Assembly (NCBI GenBank): GCA_963676845.2
Contig: CAXXKK010000011.1
Coordinates: 124,001 to 188,000 of the forward strand
DNA length: 64,000 bases
Origin: G963662675 sp963676845
GTDB lineage: Bacteria; Bacteroidota; Bacteroidia; Bacteroidales; Prolixibacteraceae
Direction of reading: 5' to 3'
The stretch's first letter is position 1, and every line of letters begins with the position of its first letter. The notes beneath the pieces are model-generated. The model was not told the DNA's origin. It worked only from the letters and a program-made list of their open reading frames with translations, and made no database searches. The position numbers were made by a program, and so were the translations under genes. Of this stretch, positions 9,752 through 18,038 are shown in pieces.

Positions 9752-9782
9752 TTTTGTGATTTTAATAGTTTTTCTTAATTTT
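9752..9782 (+). promoter_or_regulatory. Consensus promoter of rimP-nusA-infB
   Basis: TTTG at 9752-9755, exactly 19 bases, then TAATTTTG at 9775-9782: a full match to the Bacteroidota housekeeping promoter. The predicted transcript start is near 9789. This rules out translation from upstream start codons and sets the rimP start at 9849. Confidence 0.85.
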
Positions 9783-9809
9783 GCGGTGAAATTTTTATTC
9801 AACCGACAG

Positions 9810-9830
9810 GTAGGGGACGCGAAGTCCCCT
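9810..9830 (+). promoter_or_regulatory. Leader hairpin upstream of rimP
   Basis: TAGGGGAC and GTCCCCTA form a perfect 8-bp stem closing a five-base GCGAA loop. It begins about 20 bases after the predicted transcript start and ends 18 bases before the rimP ATG. A T-rich stretch (TTTTATT) follows. It could be a cis-regulatory leader or attenuator, or it may stabilise the 5' end; which one is inference. Confidence 0.55.
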
Positions 9831-9848
9831 ATTTTATTGACTGTGATT

Positions 9849-10310
9849 ATGATTGAAAAAGATAAAATAGTAACATGGGTAGAAGAAACGCTGAATGACA
9901 ATCAATTCATTGTTTCTGTGGATGTTAGTCCTTCAAACCAGATCACTGTTTTATTGGATGGAGAAGAAGGAATTACTATTCAAAAATGCGTGGAAGTCAA
10001 TCGAAAAATTGAAGACGAGCTGGATCGTGATGTTGAAGATTTTGAGTTGAATGTGTCATCCTCAGGTTTGGGGCAACCCTTTAAGGTATTTCGACAGTAT
10101 ACAAAAAATGTAGGCAAAGAAGTTGAAGTACTTCTTAAAGATGGGCAAAAATTAACAGGCACTTTAAAGAAGGTTGAAGAAAATGGGTTTGAACTGGAAA
10201 GCTCAAAAAGAGAGAAAGTTGAAGGCCACAAGAAAAAACAATTGATCACCCGATTACACCAAATTGGGTTTGATGAAACGAAAACAGTAAAAAACATTAT
10301 AAAATTTTAA
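9849..10310 (+). CDS. rimP: Ribosome maturation factor RimP
   Basis: RimP assists 30S subunit maturation. Starting at the internal ATG at 9849 (MIEKDKIVTW) gives 153 residues, the usual length. The longer open frame from 9756 would begin upstream of the predicted transcript start, so I reject it. Domain one has VSPSNQITVLLDGEEGITIQKCVEVNRKIE. The C-terminal SH3-like domain has NVGKEVEVLLKDGQKLTGTLKKV. It is the first gene of the rimP-nusA-infB series; nusA follows after 11 bases. Confidence 0.93.
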   Translation: MIEKDKIVTWVEETLNDNQFIVSVDVSPSNQITVLLDGEEGITIQKCVEVNRKIEDELDRDVEDFELNVSSSGLGQPFKVFRQYTKNVGKEVEVLLKDGQKLTGTLKKVEENGFELESSKREKVEGHKKKQLITRLHQIGFDETKTVKNIIKF

Positions 10311-10321
10311 AACCGGGCAAG

Positions 10322-11557
10322 ATGGATAACATTAATCTTATCGATACTTTTTCCGAATTCAAGGATCTGAAAAATATTGACAGAGTCACTATGATGAGCG
10401 TGTTGGAAGATGTTTTCAGAAATGTCCTTCAAAAAACGTACGGAACAGACGAAAACTTCGATATCATTATCAACATTGACAAAGGTGACTTTGAGATATG
10501 GAGAAACCGCATGGTGGTTGAAGATGATGCAATTGAAGATCCAAATACAGAGATTACTCTGACTGCTGCCAAGAAGATTGACTCAGATTACGAAGTTGGT
10601 GAAGAGGTAACCGATGAAGTTAAGCTTGCTGATTTTGGAAGAAGAGCCATTCTAAACCTGCGCCAAAACCTGGCCAGCCGTATTCTTGAATTAGAGAAGG
10701 ATCATATTTACAATAAATACACAAGTAGAATTGGAGACATTGTTGCCGGAGAAGTTTACCAGATATGGAAAAAAGAAATTCTGGTATTGGACGATGAAGG
10801 CAATGAGCTAATACTACCAAAACAAGAACAAATTCCATCAGACTACTTCCGGAAGGGTGACACCCTGCGTGCTGTTGTTTATAAAGTTGAACTGCGAAAC
10901 AATAACCCGTTAATTATCCTTTCCAGAACATCGCCTGTATTTTTGGAACGCTTGTTCGAGCTTGAAGTTCCTGAAATTTACGACGGACTGATCACTATTA
11001 AAAAGATTGTACGCATGCCTGGCGAACGTGCCAAGGTTGCTGTTGAGTCTTACGATGAACGTGTTGATCCGGTAGGAGCTTGTGTAGGTATGAAAGGTTC
11101 CCGGATTCATGGAATCGTTCGTGAGCTAAGAAATGAAAACATTGATGTTATCAACTATTCATCAAACCTTCAGCTGTTTATTCAGCGTGCACTTAATCCG
11201 GCCAAAATTTCATCCATCAAAATTATTGAGGATTCTAAAAAAGCCAATGTATTTCTGAAACCAGATGAAGTTTCACTAGCCATTGGTAAAGGAGGGTTGA
11301 ATATTAAACTAGCCAGCCAGCTTACCGGATACGAAATTGATGTGTACCGCGAAATGGAACCTGATGACGAAGATGTTAATCTGGATGAATTTGCTGATGA
11401 AATTGAAGACTGGGTAATCGATCAACTTAAATTAATTGGCTGTGATACGGCTAAAAATGTTCTTAGCTTATCGCGTGAAGAATTAATTAAGAGAACCGAC
11501 CTTGAGGAAGAAACAATTGATGATATAATTAATGTTTTAAAAGCTGAGTTTGAATAA
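10322..11557 (+). CDS. nusA: Transcription termination/antitermination factor NusA
   Basis: NusA binds RNA polymerase and nascent RNA and controls pausing, termination and antitermination. The 411-residue protein has the N-terminal polymerase-binding domain (residues 1 to about 125), an S1 domain (GEVYQIWKKEILVLDDEGNELILPKQEQIP), and two KH domains including VGACVGMKGSRIHGIVRELRN and LAIGKGGLNIKLASQLTGYEI. The C-terminal acidic tail resembles a single helix-hairpin domain (DTAKNVLSLSREELIKRTDLEEE). It lies between rimP and infB, the standard bacterial order. Confidence 0.97.
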   Translation: MDNINLIDTFSEFKDLKNIDRVTMMSVLEDVFRNVLQKTYGTDENFDIIINIDKGDFEIWRNRMVVEDDAIEDPNTEITLTAAKKIDSDYEVGEEVTDEVKLADFGRRAILNLRQNLASRILELEKDHIYNKYTSRIGDIVAGEVYQIWKKEILVLDDEGNELILPKQEQIPSDYFRKGDTLRAVVYKVELRNNNPLIILSRTSPVFLERLFELEVPEIYDGLITIKKIVRMPGERAKVAVESYDERVDPVGACVGMKGSRIHGIVRELRNENIDVINYSSNLQLFIQRALNPAKISSIKIIEDSKKANVFLKPDEVSLAIGKGGLNIKLASQLTGYEIDVYREMEPDDEDVNLDEFADEIEDWVIDQLKLIGCDTAKNVLSLSREELIKRTDLEEETIDDIINVLKAEFE

Positions 11558-11671
11558 TTAGGAATTAATTAAAAATAACCTTGCTTCTGTAAGGTTTTCA
11601 ATTAATTTGAGTAAAATTGCATAATTTCTCAAAAGCAAGAAAAGAAGAAAATAACAGATTGGTATATATTT

Positions 11672-14596
11672 ATGACGATTGGCAATAAAAATACGAGACT
11701 AAGTAAGGTAGCTAGAGAATTTAATGTTGGGATTTCAACGATTGTAGAATTTCTTCACAAGAATGGTGTTGATATTGATACAAACCCAAACACTAAAATT
11801 TCTGAAGGGGCGTATCACCTACTTGAGAAAGAATACAAAAGTGATGAAAACCTGAAAAAAGAATCAGAAAAAATCAACTTGAAAAGCCAGCGTTCTAAAA
11901 AAGAAACGATTACTCTTGACGATGTTGATGAAGAAAACGACACCGTCTCTGATGATGAAGCAGATGATTATAAAGATGATGAAATCCGCATAACTGATCA
12001 TAGCAGTCCTAAGAGTAGTATCCCCAAAGCCCCTAAGAAAGAAGAAAATCTGATTAAAACAGATACTCCTAAATTAGACAAAACAAAAGTGGTTGGTAAA
12101 ATTGATCTGGACAAGATCAATAAAAAAGAAGAAAAACCAGCAGCAAAAGAAGAACAGGAAAAACCAAAGGAAAAAGAGCAAGCTAAGAAAGAAGAAAAAG
12201 CTGTTGAAGAAAAGCCTGCTGCTCCTTCACCTAAAGTTGAGAAAGAAGCTGCTAAACCTGCCGCAGAAAAAGAAAAGAAAAAAGAAGGACCTACAGTTAT
12301 AGGTAAAATTGATCTGGATTCACTGAACCAGAAAACAAGACCTGCCAAGAAGACTAAAAAGCAACGAGAAGAAGAACGCAGGGAACGCGATAAACAAAGA
12401 CGCAAACAACATGATAATAAGGGCGAAGGTGGTACTCAAAATCACAAAACAAAAGTTGACAAACTTTCCGGCCCTACAGTTGTAGGTAAAATTGATCTTC
12501 CTGAAAATAAAAAACCGGTAGCATCTTCCAACGATTCAAACCAATCGCAGGGACAAAAGAAAAAACGTCGCCGGATTCAAAAAGATAACTCCAATCGTGT
12601 TAATGTAAACAAACCAGGAGGAGGACAACAACAACGACCTCCAAAAGGGAAAGGCAGAAAACCACAAAAAAGGGTTATTAAAAAGGAGATTAGTGAGGAA
12701 GATGTACAAAAGCAAATTAAAGATACTTTAGCAAGACTTACTTCCGGAAAAGGAAAATCCAAAGGTTCAAAACACCGTAGGGATAAACGACAAGTGGCCA
12801 GTGAACGCGCTGCCGCTGAGATGGAAAAGCAAAGTGCAGAAAAGAATATACTAAAAGTTACCGAATTCGTATCGGTTGCTGAACTTGCTACCATGATGAA
12901 TGTGAACGTTACTGAGATTATTTCATCATGTATGAGCCTGGGATTATTCGTGTCAATCAACCAACGACTGGATGCTGAAACCATGTCAGTTGTTGCCGAT
13001 GAATTCGGATATAAAGTTGAGTTCGTAAGTGCTGATATCATCGAAACAATTGAAGAAGAAGATGATGATATGCCTGACGAAGTTCACTCTCGTGCTCCTA
13101 TTGTTACTGTAATGGGACACGTTGACCACGGTAAAACATCATTGCTTGACTACATACGCCATGCTAACGTAATTGCAGGTGAGGCCGGAGGTATTACCCA
13201 GCACATTGGAGCATACAACGTTTCGTTAGAAGACGGACGTAAGATTACCTTCCTGGATACTCCGGGTCACGAAGCATTTACTGCTATGCGTGCTCGTGGT
13301 GCTCAGGTTACCGATATCGCTATTATTATTGTTGCTGCTGATGACGACATCATGCCTCAAACCAAGGAGGCCATTAACCACGCTCAGGCAGCAGGCGTAC
13401 CTATTGTTTTTGCAATTAACAAGATTGATAAACCGGGAGCTAATCCCGACAGAATAAAAGAAGGACTTGCTAACCTGAACTTCCTTGTTGAAGAATGGGG
13501 TGGTAAATACCAAAGTCAGGATATTTCTGCTAAGAATGGTACCAACGTAGAAGAATTACTTGAGAAAGTATTGCTCGAAGCTGAAATGCTTGAGTTAAAA
13601 GGAAATAAAGAAAAGAGAGCAACAGGTACCATCGTTGAATCATCACTGGACAAAGGACGTGGTTACGTAGCTACAGTACTTGTACAAAACGGTACTTTGC
13701 ACCAGGGAGATATCATCCTTGCCGGACAATATTACGGACACGTTAAAGCGATGTTCAACGAGCGTAACCAGCGCGTTGAAACAATCGGCCCATCAGAGCC
13801 GGTAATCATCCTCGGACTGGATGGAGCTCCTCAGGCCGGTGACAAGTTTAATGTATTGGAAAATGAACGCGAAGCCCGTCAGATTGCAAACAAACGTGAG
13901 CAACTTGCACGTGAGCAAGGTCTTCGTACACAAAAACATATTACCCTGGATGAAATTGGTCGTCGTATCGCGATTGGTAACTTCCAGGAGCTTAACCTGA
14001 TTGTAAAAGGTGATGTGGATGGTTCTATTGAAGCATTATCTGATTCAATGATCAAGCTTTCAACCGAAGAAATTCAGGTGAACGTGATCCACAAAGCGGT
14101 GGGTGCCATTTCCGAATCGGACATTATGCTGGCAACAGCTTCCGATGCCATTGTTATTGGATTCCAGGTACGTCCTACTCTTCAGGCACGTAAAGTTGCC
14201 GAACGCGAAGAAGTGGATATCCGTCTGTACTCTATCATTTACGATGCAATCAATGAGATTAAGTCGGCGATGGAAGGAATGCTTTCACCAGATATCAAGG
14301 AAGAAATTACAGGGACTGCCGAAGTGCTTGAAACATTCAAAATTACCAAAGTGGGTACTATTGCAGGTTGTATTGTCCGTGACGGAAAAATCAACCGTAA
14401 CTCGAAAGTACGCCTGATCCGCGACGGTATTGTTATCTACACCGGAGATCTTGGATCACTAAAACGATTCAAAGACGATGTGAAAGAAGTAGCAAAAGGT
14501 TACGAATGTGGATTGAACATTGATGGTTACAACGACATTAAAGTAGGCGACATGGTAGAATCCTTCCATGAAGTAGAAGTCGCAAAAACATTGTAA
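11672..14596 (+). CDS. infB: Translation initiation factor IF-2
   Basis: IF-2 is the GTPase that brings initiator tRNA to the ribosome. The protein has 974 residues. The first 60 or so form the IF2N domain (SKVAREFNVGISTIVEFLHKNG-like). Residues about 60-390 are a long charged Lys/Glu-rich linker carrying three copies of a VGKIDL or IGKIDL motif. A second IF2N domain precedes the G domain: G1 GHVDHGKT at 482-489, G3 DTPGHE, G4 NKID. Domains II-IV follow. The start MTIGNKNTRLSKVAREF fits the family. It is the last gene of the rimP operon, 114 bases after nusA, and is followed by a terminator. Confidence 0.97.
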   Translation: MTIGNKNTRLSKVAREFNVGISTIVEFLHKNGVDIDTNPNTKISEGAYHLLEKEYKSDENLKKESEKINLKSQRSKKETITLDDVDEENDTVSDDEADDYKDDEIRITDHSSPKSSIPKAPKKEENLIKTDTPKLDKTKVVGKIDLDKINKKEEKPAAKEEQEKPKEKEQAKKEEKAVEEKPAAPSPKVEKEAAKPAAEKEKKKEGPTVIGKIDLDSLNQKTRPAKKTKKQREEERRERDKQRRKQHDNKGEGGTQNHKTKVDKLSGPTVVGKIDLPENKKPVASSNDSNQSQGQKKKRRRIQKDNSNRVNVNKPGGGQQQRPPKGKGRKPQKRVIKKEISEEDVQKQIKDTLARLTSGKGKSKGSKHRRDKRQVASERAAAEMEKQSAEKNILKVTEFVSVAELATMMNVNVTEIISSCMSLGLFVSINQRLDAETMSVVADEFGYKVEFVSADIIETIEEEDDDMPDEVHSRAPIVTVMGHVDHGKTSLLDYIRHANVIAGEAGGITQHIGAYNVSLEDGRKITFLDTPGHEAFTAMRARGAQVTDIAIIIVAADDDIMPQTKEAINHAQAAGVPIVFAINKIDKPGANPDRIKEGLANLNFLVEEWGGKYQSQDISAKNGTNVEELLEKVLLEAEMLELKGNKEKRATGTIVESSLDKGRGYVATVLVQNGTLHQGDIILAGQYYGHVKAMFNERNQRVETIGPSEPVIILGLDGAPQAGDKFNVLENEREARQIANKREQLAREQGLRTQKHITLDEIGRRIAIGNFQELNLIVKGDVDGSIEALSDSMIKLSTEEIQVNVIHKAVGAISESDIMLATASDAIVIGFQVRPTLQARKVAEREEVDIRLYSIIYDAINEIKSAMEGMLSPDIKEEITGTAEVLETFKITKVGTIAGCIVRDGKINRNSKVRLIRDGIVIYTGDLGSLKRFKDDVKEVAKGYECGLNIDGYNDIKVGDMVESFHEVEVAKTL

Positions 14597-14615
14597 AGAA
14601 ATACAATATGATATT

Positions 14616-14646
14616 AAAAAATCCGGCCTAAAGGTCGGATTTTTTT
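14616..14646 (+). terminator. Terminator after infB
   Basis: AATCCGGCC and GGTCGGATT pair (one G-U) around a TAAA loop, flanked by A6 and T7. It ends the rimP-nusA-infB unit. Confidence 0.85.
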
Positions 14647-14683
14647 GTTTCTGGTTGGCTCATACCGAAGCGTCATCTCCAAT

Positions 14684-15172
14684 TCATTCTTCTTTCTGAA
14701 AGGCCTGGTAAAAGGGGAGGTTATCCCAGAAACCCGCTTCTTCCACAATAACATTGTCTTTTATATGGTAAACAATGTTGAGTGGTGTCTCAATCGTCTT
14801 CTCATCCTGTGATAAAGTACCAGTCCATTTACCCCATAAATAAACCCATTTATCACCATTTTCATCAATAATCATTTCCCATAAGTATTCTTCTACCTGG
14901 TATTGATCAAGATTTGCCAGATTGTTTTTGTAATCTTCTATGAACTTATCAACACTGATTCCCTGTGCATTAATAAAATACAAGTTGCAATACATATCTG
15001 CAGTATCCGCATGCATCGATCGGTAAGTTTCCCAATCCTGATCAACGTAGGCATTCAGCGCTTTTTTGCACATATTAATCTCTGCAGAATCAACAAAGTA
15101 TTGGCTTGTTGAATGATCAATATGACAGGTCATACCAAACAGAAGAACCAGAACAAGAATCAAGTTTTTCAT
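14684..15172 (-). CDS. Secreted SnoaL/NTF2-like protein
   Basis: The 162-residue protein has an N-terminal signal (MKNLILVLVLLFGMTC). The cysteine at 16 is preceded by GMT, a poor lipobox, so secretion or lipid anchoring remains open. The rest has the layout of an NTF2/SnoaL-like fold: a helix (INMCKKALNAYVDQDWETYRSMHADTADMY), then beta strands (KWVYLWGKWTGTL, LNIVYHIKDNVIVEEAGFWD). Such domains bind small ligands or act as isomerases; no specific activity can be assigned. It is convergent with infB. Confidence 0.65.
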   Translation of the reverse strand: MKNLILVLVLLFGMTCHIDHSTSQYFVDSAEINMCKKALNAYVDQDWETYRSMHADTADMYCNLYFINAQGISVDKFIEDYKNNLANLDQYQVEEYLWEMIIDENGDKWVYLWGKWTGTLSQDEKTIETPLNIVYHIKDNVIVEEAGFWDNLPFYQAFQKEE

Positions 15173-15640
15173 GACATTTAGTTTTAATGGTCATACTCTT
15201 TTTTACGTCTTTAAAATCAATCTGTTAGGAAAATAAGAGAGTAAATATGGATAGAAACGACCGGATGACTGCACGAGGAAACGATAAGAACTACTACGAG
15301 TGTAAGAGTGTGAGAAGATGTGAATTAGAGATGACGCTTAGAGCAGAAAACAACAAAAACCCAGAAACAATCTTAAACAGATTGCTTCACTCTGTTCGCA
15401 ATAACGCTTCGTGATAAGCCATCCTGCCTGCCCTTCAAAATGAAATAGAGGAGGAAAACTTGAAACCTATTCACCTATTCCTTCAATGTTAATTGTAATA
15501 AGTCAATCAACGAAGGTTTCCCGGCAGAATATCGGCAATAGATGTTAAACTTTTGATTTCTTCAGGATTTGACTCTGCGATTACATTTTTTGAAGAGTTA
15601 CTTTCTATCAGTATATGTGCTAATCCTACAAACCGACATC
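15173..15640. other. Intergenic stretch with degenerate repeat fragments
   Basis: I see no gene here. On the minus strand 15345-15297 resembles 17649-17700 on the plus strand (shared core AGCGTCATCT followed by TCACATCTTC and a CACACTC-like stretch). At 15376-15410 there is a sequence like GATTGCTTC...TTCGCAATAACG, a degenerate form of a repeat common in intergenic DNA of many bacteria. These look like decayed mobile palindromes. Confidence 0.45.
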
Positions 15641-16198
15641 TCAAGGCTTCAACAATTCTTTTTCCGAAAAACTTACGGTTTCGAAAACAAACAGATCAGC
15701 ATCCTTCCAGCCATCCCATCCAATACGGGCTTTATCGCGGGCACAGCGGCCCAGAAATTCTTCCCTGCTCCAGTTGTATTTTGTTGCCACCTGGGGAAGA
15801 AAACTTCCTGTAGAAAAACCTTTAACCATATGGATTCCATGTTTGCCAATAATAATCTCATCAGCACTCTGAATCTTTTTTAAGGGAGTAAGCACCGATA
15901 TTTCAACATTAAGGTCATCCAACTCATCCGCAGTTACCAAATCAAACCTGTTATCTTTAAACGCAGCAGTTTTTGCCAGATGCGGTACTAACTTATATAA
16001 AGGACGGGAAGATACAAACTGACCAATGCAACCTCTTAATTCATCGCCTACATACACAGTAACAAAAGCACTTCCCTGAATTTTCAGCTTGTCAGAAATT
16101 AATTCCGCAGATATCTCCGGAATCTTTTCTTTTTTTAGATATCTGGTAATGCTGTTATGAGCCAGTTGCAGCAATTGAATCTTGTCTTCATCTTTCAT
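15641..16198 (-). CDS. AMMECR1-domain protein
   Basis: The 185-residue protein matches the AMMECR1 fold, the A component of the AmmeMemoRadiSam gene set. The diagnostic LRGCIG motif is present (GDELRGCIGQF), with DNRFDLVTADELDDLNVEISVLTPL and GFSTGSFLPQVATKYNWSRE. The molecular function is not established. The usual partners (a MEMO-type dioxygenase-like protein and a radical SAM enzyme) are not in this window, so the gene stands alone here. It is flanked by long intergenic gaps. Confidence 0.87.
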   Translation of the reverse strand: MKDEDKIQLLQLAHNSITRYLKKEKIPEISAELISDKLKIQGSAFVTVYVGDELRGCIGQFVSSRPLYKLVPHLAKTAAFKDNRFDLVTADELDDLNVEISVLTPLKKIQSADEIIIGKHGIHMVKGFSTGSFLPQVATKYNWSREEFLGRCARDKARIGWDGWKDADLFVFETVSFSEKELLKP

Positions 16199-16470
16199 AG
16201 CTCTGTTCCTATTCCGTTATTTATATTCCTGCATAGTAAATTACAGATACTCCTCTTCAAATGTTACTAAAACAAGTCATTTAAAATGAAAGTGTATAAA
16301 AATGAGAATATGTGGTATATGAGACATCTAACCAACAAGCAATTCTCATCCTTTCCTGAGTTGGGAATGGCATTTCGTACAATATATGCTACCCTCCATG
16401 AATTCATTCGGATTTAAATTGACATAATAATTCATATTACTGATATTGTATCCTCATTGAAAAAAGAAAG

Positions 16471-16498
16471 CCACCTGCGCCGGGAAGCAATCAGGTGG
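16471..16498. promoter_or_regulatory. Hairpin upstream of the 16.5-kb small gene
   Basis: CCACCTG and CAGGTGG form a 7-bp stem around a 14-base GC-rich loop, 46 bases before the next start codon. Few T residues follow, so it is a weak terminator; it may be a leader structure. The rest of 16199-16544 shows no gene. Confidence 0.4.
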
Positions 16499-16544
16499 CC
16501 TTTGAAATAATCAACACAATGTTTAATTATCTAAATTCAAAGTT

Positions 16545-16895
16545 ATGAGTTTAAACGAATCAAAAAAACGTGATTTTGTATCTCAGCTAATCGTGATTCT
16601 TGAACAGAACACACAGTCATTAACCGAAAAAGGGTTTGATCCCACCAACAAGATTACCCAGTTAAAAACAGAACTTACAGCTGCTGATGAAGCAGAAGGA
16701 AAGCAAGCAGAAGCTATGGCAGCTGCAAAAGATGCTACAATTCTTGCTAACAGCACACTGGACACAGCCTATACAGATGGTTCAGCAACTGTTGATCTAG
16801 TTACAGGATTGCTAGGTAAAAACGACAACCTGGTACTTGAAATCAAAAAAATGCGAAAGGCTCCAAAACCAAGGACAAAGGATATAACAGATTAA
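16545..16895 (+). CDS. Small helical protein of unknown function
   Basis: The 116-residue protein starts MSLNESKKRDFVSQ, has no signal peptide or membrane segment, and is Ala/Lys-rich and probably helical throughout (EAEGKQAEAMAAAKDATILAN). It ends in a basic tail (MRKAPKPRTKDITD). It resembles no family I can name. It is a clean monocistronic unit: hairpin upstream, strong terminator 17 bases downstream. Coding is likely from length, codon use and this framing. Confidence 0.6.
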   Translation: MSLNESKKRDFVSQLIVILEQNTQSLTEKGFDPTNKITQLKTELTAADEAEGKQAEAMAAAKDATILANSTLDTAYTDGSATVDLVTGLLGKNDNLVLEIKKMRKAPKPRTKDITD

Positions 16896-16912
16896 TCCTT
16901 TGAAAACAATCC

Positions 16913-16942
16913 AATCCGCTCCCACATCCGGAGCGGATTTTT
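16913..16942 (+). terminator. Terminator after the 16.5-kb small gene
   Basis: AATCCGCTCC and GGAGCGGATT form a perfect 10-bp stem with a 7-base loop, followed by T5. Confidence 0.85.
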
Positions 16943-17007
16943 AAACTCTCATCAATCCGAAGAAGATTCCCTGTTACCTGATCCTCAAAATAACTTGCTT
17001 ACTGCTT

Positions 17008-17259
17008 TTAAGAATCATGATAATTCCTCATGGAATTATCATTCTGCCCTATGGAATTATCTCTATTCCTTATGGAATCATTCCTATTCCATTGAGAATT
17101 ATCCTTCAGCAACGTGGAATTGCTTTGCAGCACGATGGAATAATCCCTCAGCACAGCAGAATCATAGATATTCCAAACAGAATAAATTCAATTCCATAGA
17201 GAATATCTATGATTCCAAAGAGAATAGTCTTCCTGCGACATGGAATAATCCTTATTCCG
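17008..17259. repeat. 21-bp tandem minisatellite, twelve units
   Basis: Twelve contiguous units of exactly 21 bp, with no spacers. The most conserved part is the core GGAAT or AGAAT, usually followed by an AT-rich part ending near ATTCC, so many units contain an imperfect dyad (GGAAT...ATTCC). Because 21 is a multiple of three, two forward frames stay open and repeat with a seven-residue period (S-x-x-W-N in one, G-I-I-x-I-P in the other). Neither has a convincing start. I read it as a non-coding minisatellite, with a repetitive peptide as a weak alternative. Confidence 0.75.
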
Positions 17260-17382
17260 TACACTTAAAAGCGGCTAAAAGGCCTATGAATATTAATTTT
17301 CAATAGTTTTAACAATTTTTTCTCACTGCTACTATATAATTAATATTCTTACATTTGAGAAACAGATTAAAGGACTCATACG

Positions 17383-17592
17383 ATGGAAGAAGAAAAGAAA
17401 GATATCCAAAAAGCAGAGAGCGAATCCTTTTCCGATAAAGCAGCAGACTGGATTGAAAAGGCTGAAGATAAGATTGACGAAACCGCGGAGAAGATTCACC
17501 AAAGTGAAACTTACCAGAAAGCCGACAAGAAAATTGAGGATGCCACAAAAAAACTTTTCCGTAAAGCCGGACGCTGGTGGGGAAAGCTGTAG
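17383..17592 (+). CDS. Small charged amphipathic-helix protein
   Basis: The 69-residue protein is almost wholly helical and charged, with three related segments (ADWIEKAEDKID, AEKIHQSETYQKA, DKKIEDATKKLF) and a basic, tryptophan-containing C-terminus (RKAGRWWGKL). It has no signal peptide. The pattern resembles stress-related small proteins of the CsbD/YtxH kind, but I cannot assign a family. The ATG at 17383 is the only sensible start. Confidence 0.6.
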   Translation: MEEEKKDIQKAESESFSDKAADWIEKAEDKIDETAEKIHQSETYQKADKKIEDATKKLFRKAGRWWGKL

Positions 17593-17648
17593 GTTTCTAT
17601 TGTTCCTTTTGTTTATGAGTTTCTGTTGTTCCCATCGTTCCGGTTGTT

Positions 17649-17700
17649 GCTCAACCCGAAGCGTTATCTTCCCTTTCACATCTTCACACACTCTCATTCT
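17649..17700 (+). repeat. Degenerate intergenic repeat fragment (CCGAAGCGTCATC family)
   Basis: The core CCGAAGCGTTATC is shared with CCGAAGCGTCATC near 14667-14680 and CCGAAGTGTCATC near 20818-20831. The longer context matches 15345-15297 on the minus strand. All copies are intergenic and close to gene ends. The gap 17593-18408 contains this, the next three repeats, and no gene. Confidence 0.4.
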
Positions 17701-17722
17701 CCCGGTACACCCTGACTCCAGA

Positions 17723-17805
17723 GTCATTCTGAACTTATTTCAGTACCTATTTCAAGCAGCACCGGACTATATCGGACACAGATTCCGAAACAAGTTCGGA
17801 ATGAC
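17723..17805. repeat. 83-bp MITE/REP-like element, copy 1
   Basis: It begins GTCATTCTGAACTT and ends AAGTTCGGAATGAC, terminal inverted repeats matching at 13 of 14 positions. The interior (GGACTATA...GACACAGAT) is shared with the copy at 21522-21602. It has no coding capacity, so it would depend on an enzyme encoded elsewhere. Confidence 0.6.
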
Positions 17806-17876
17806 AGTTTTCTTTAGGGACTATACGGCAAAGTGCTCACAATCTCCTGTTTCTCATCGAAAGAAAGTTGGCTTCT

Positions 17877-17958
17877 GCCCCTTCAGGGCGAATATGCCAA
17901 TGCACAACCCCAAACACAGGGCGTTGCCCTGCGCTAATGCTTAAAGCCCGTTGGGCTT
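17877..17958. repeat. Palindrome trio, A-B-C modules
   Basis: Three hairpins in series: GCCC-CTTCA-GGGC (17877-17889), a CGCAGGGC/GCCCTGTG-type stem at 17915-17933, and AAGCCC-GTT-GGGCTT (17944-17958). The same three occur in the same order in the larger array at 24.9 kb, where the third is AACCCC-GTT-GGGGTT, a compensatory stem change with the loop kept. Confidence 0.65.
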
Positions 17959-17988
17959 ATCCGAAAAACTCCTGCCCTGCTTAGTTTG

Positions 17989-18038
17989 GTCATCCTTAAC
18001 TTGTTTCTGAATCTCTATCCAATAACGCCTGACTGCTC
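17989..18038 (+). repeat. MITE/REP-like element, truncated copy
   Basis: This stretch runs from GTCATCCTTAACTTGTTTC to GACTGCTC and parallels the first half of the element at 21522-21602 (including CCAATAACGCCTGACT versus CCAATAACACAGGACT). The second half is missing. Confidence 0.5.

Noticed and set aside
9756..9848. N-terminal extension of RimP
   Set aside because: It lies upstream of the predicted transcript start, and the internal ATG gives the normal family length.
11998..12405. Minus-strand frame with Ser/Phe-rich text inside infB
   Set aside because: It mirrors the Lys/Glu-rich linker of IF-2 and has no start site or promoter.
17008..17259. CRISPR array
   Set aside because: The units are contiguous, degenerate and 21 bp long with no unique spacers, and no cas genes are nearby.
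16995..17306. Open frame across the 21-bp repeats, with Trp-Asn heptads
   Set aside because: It starts at a TTG in a non-coding context, two forward frames are open because the period is a multiple of three, and the codons show no sign of selection. A minisatellite explains it better.
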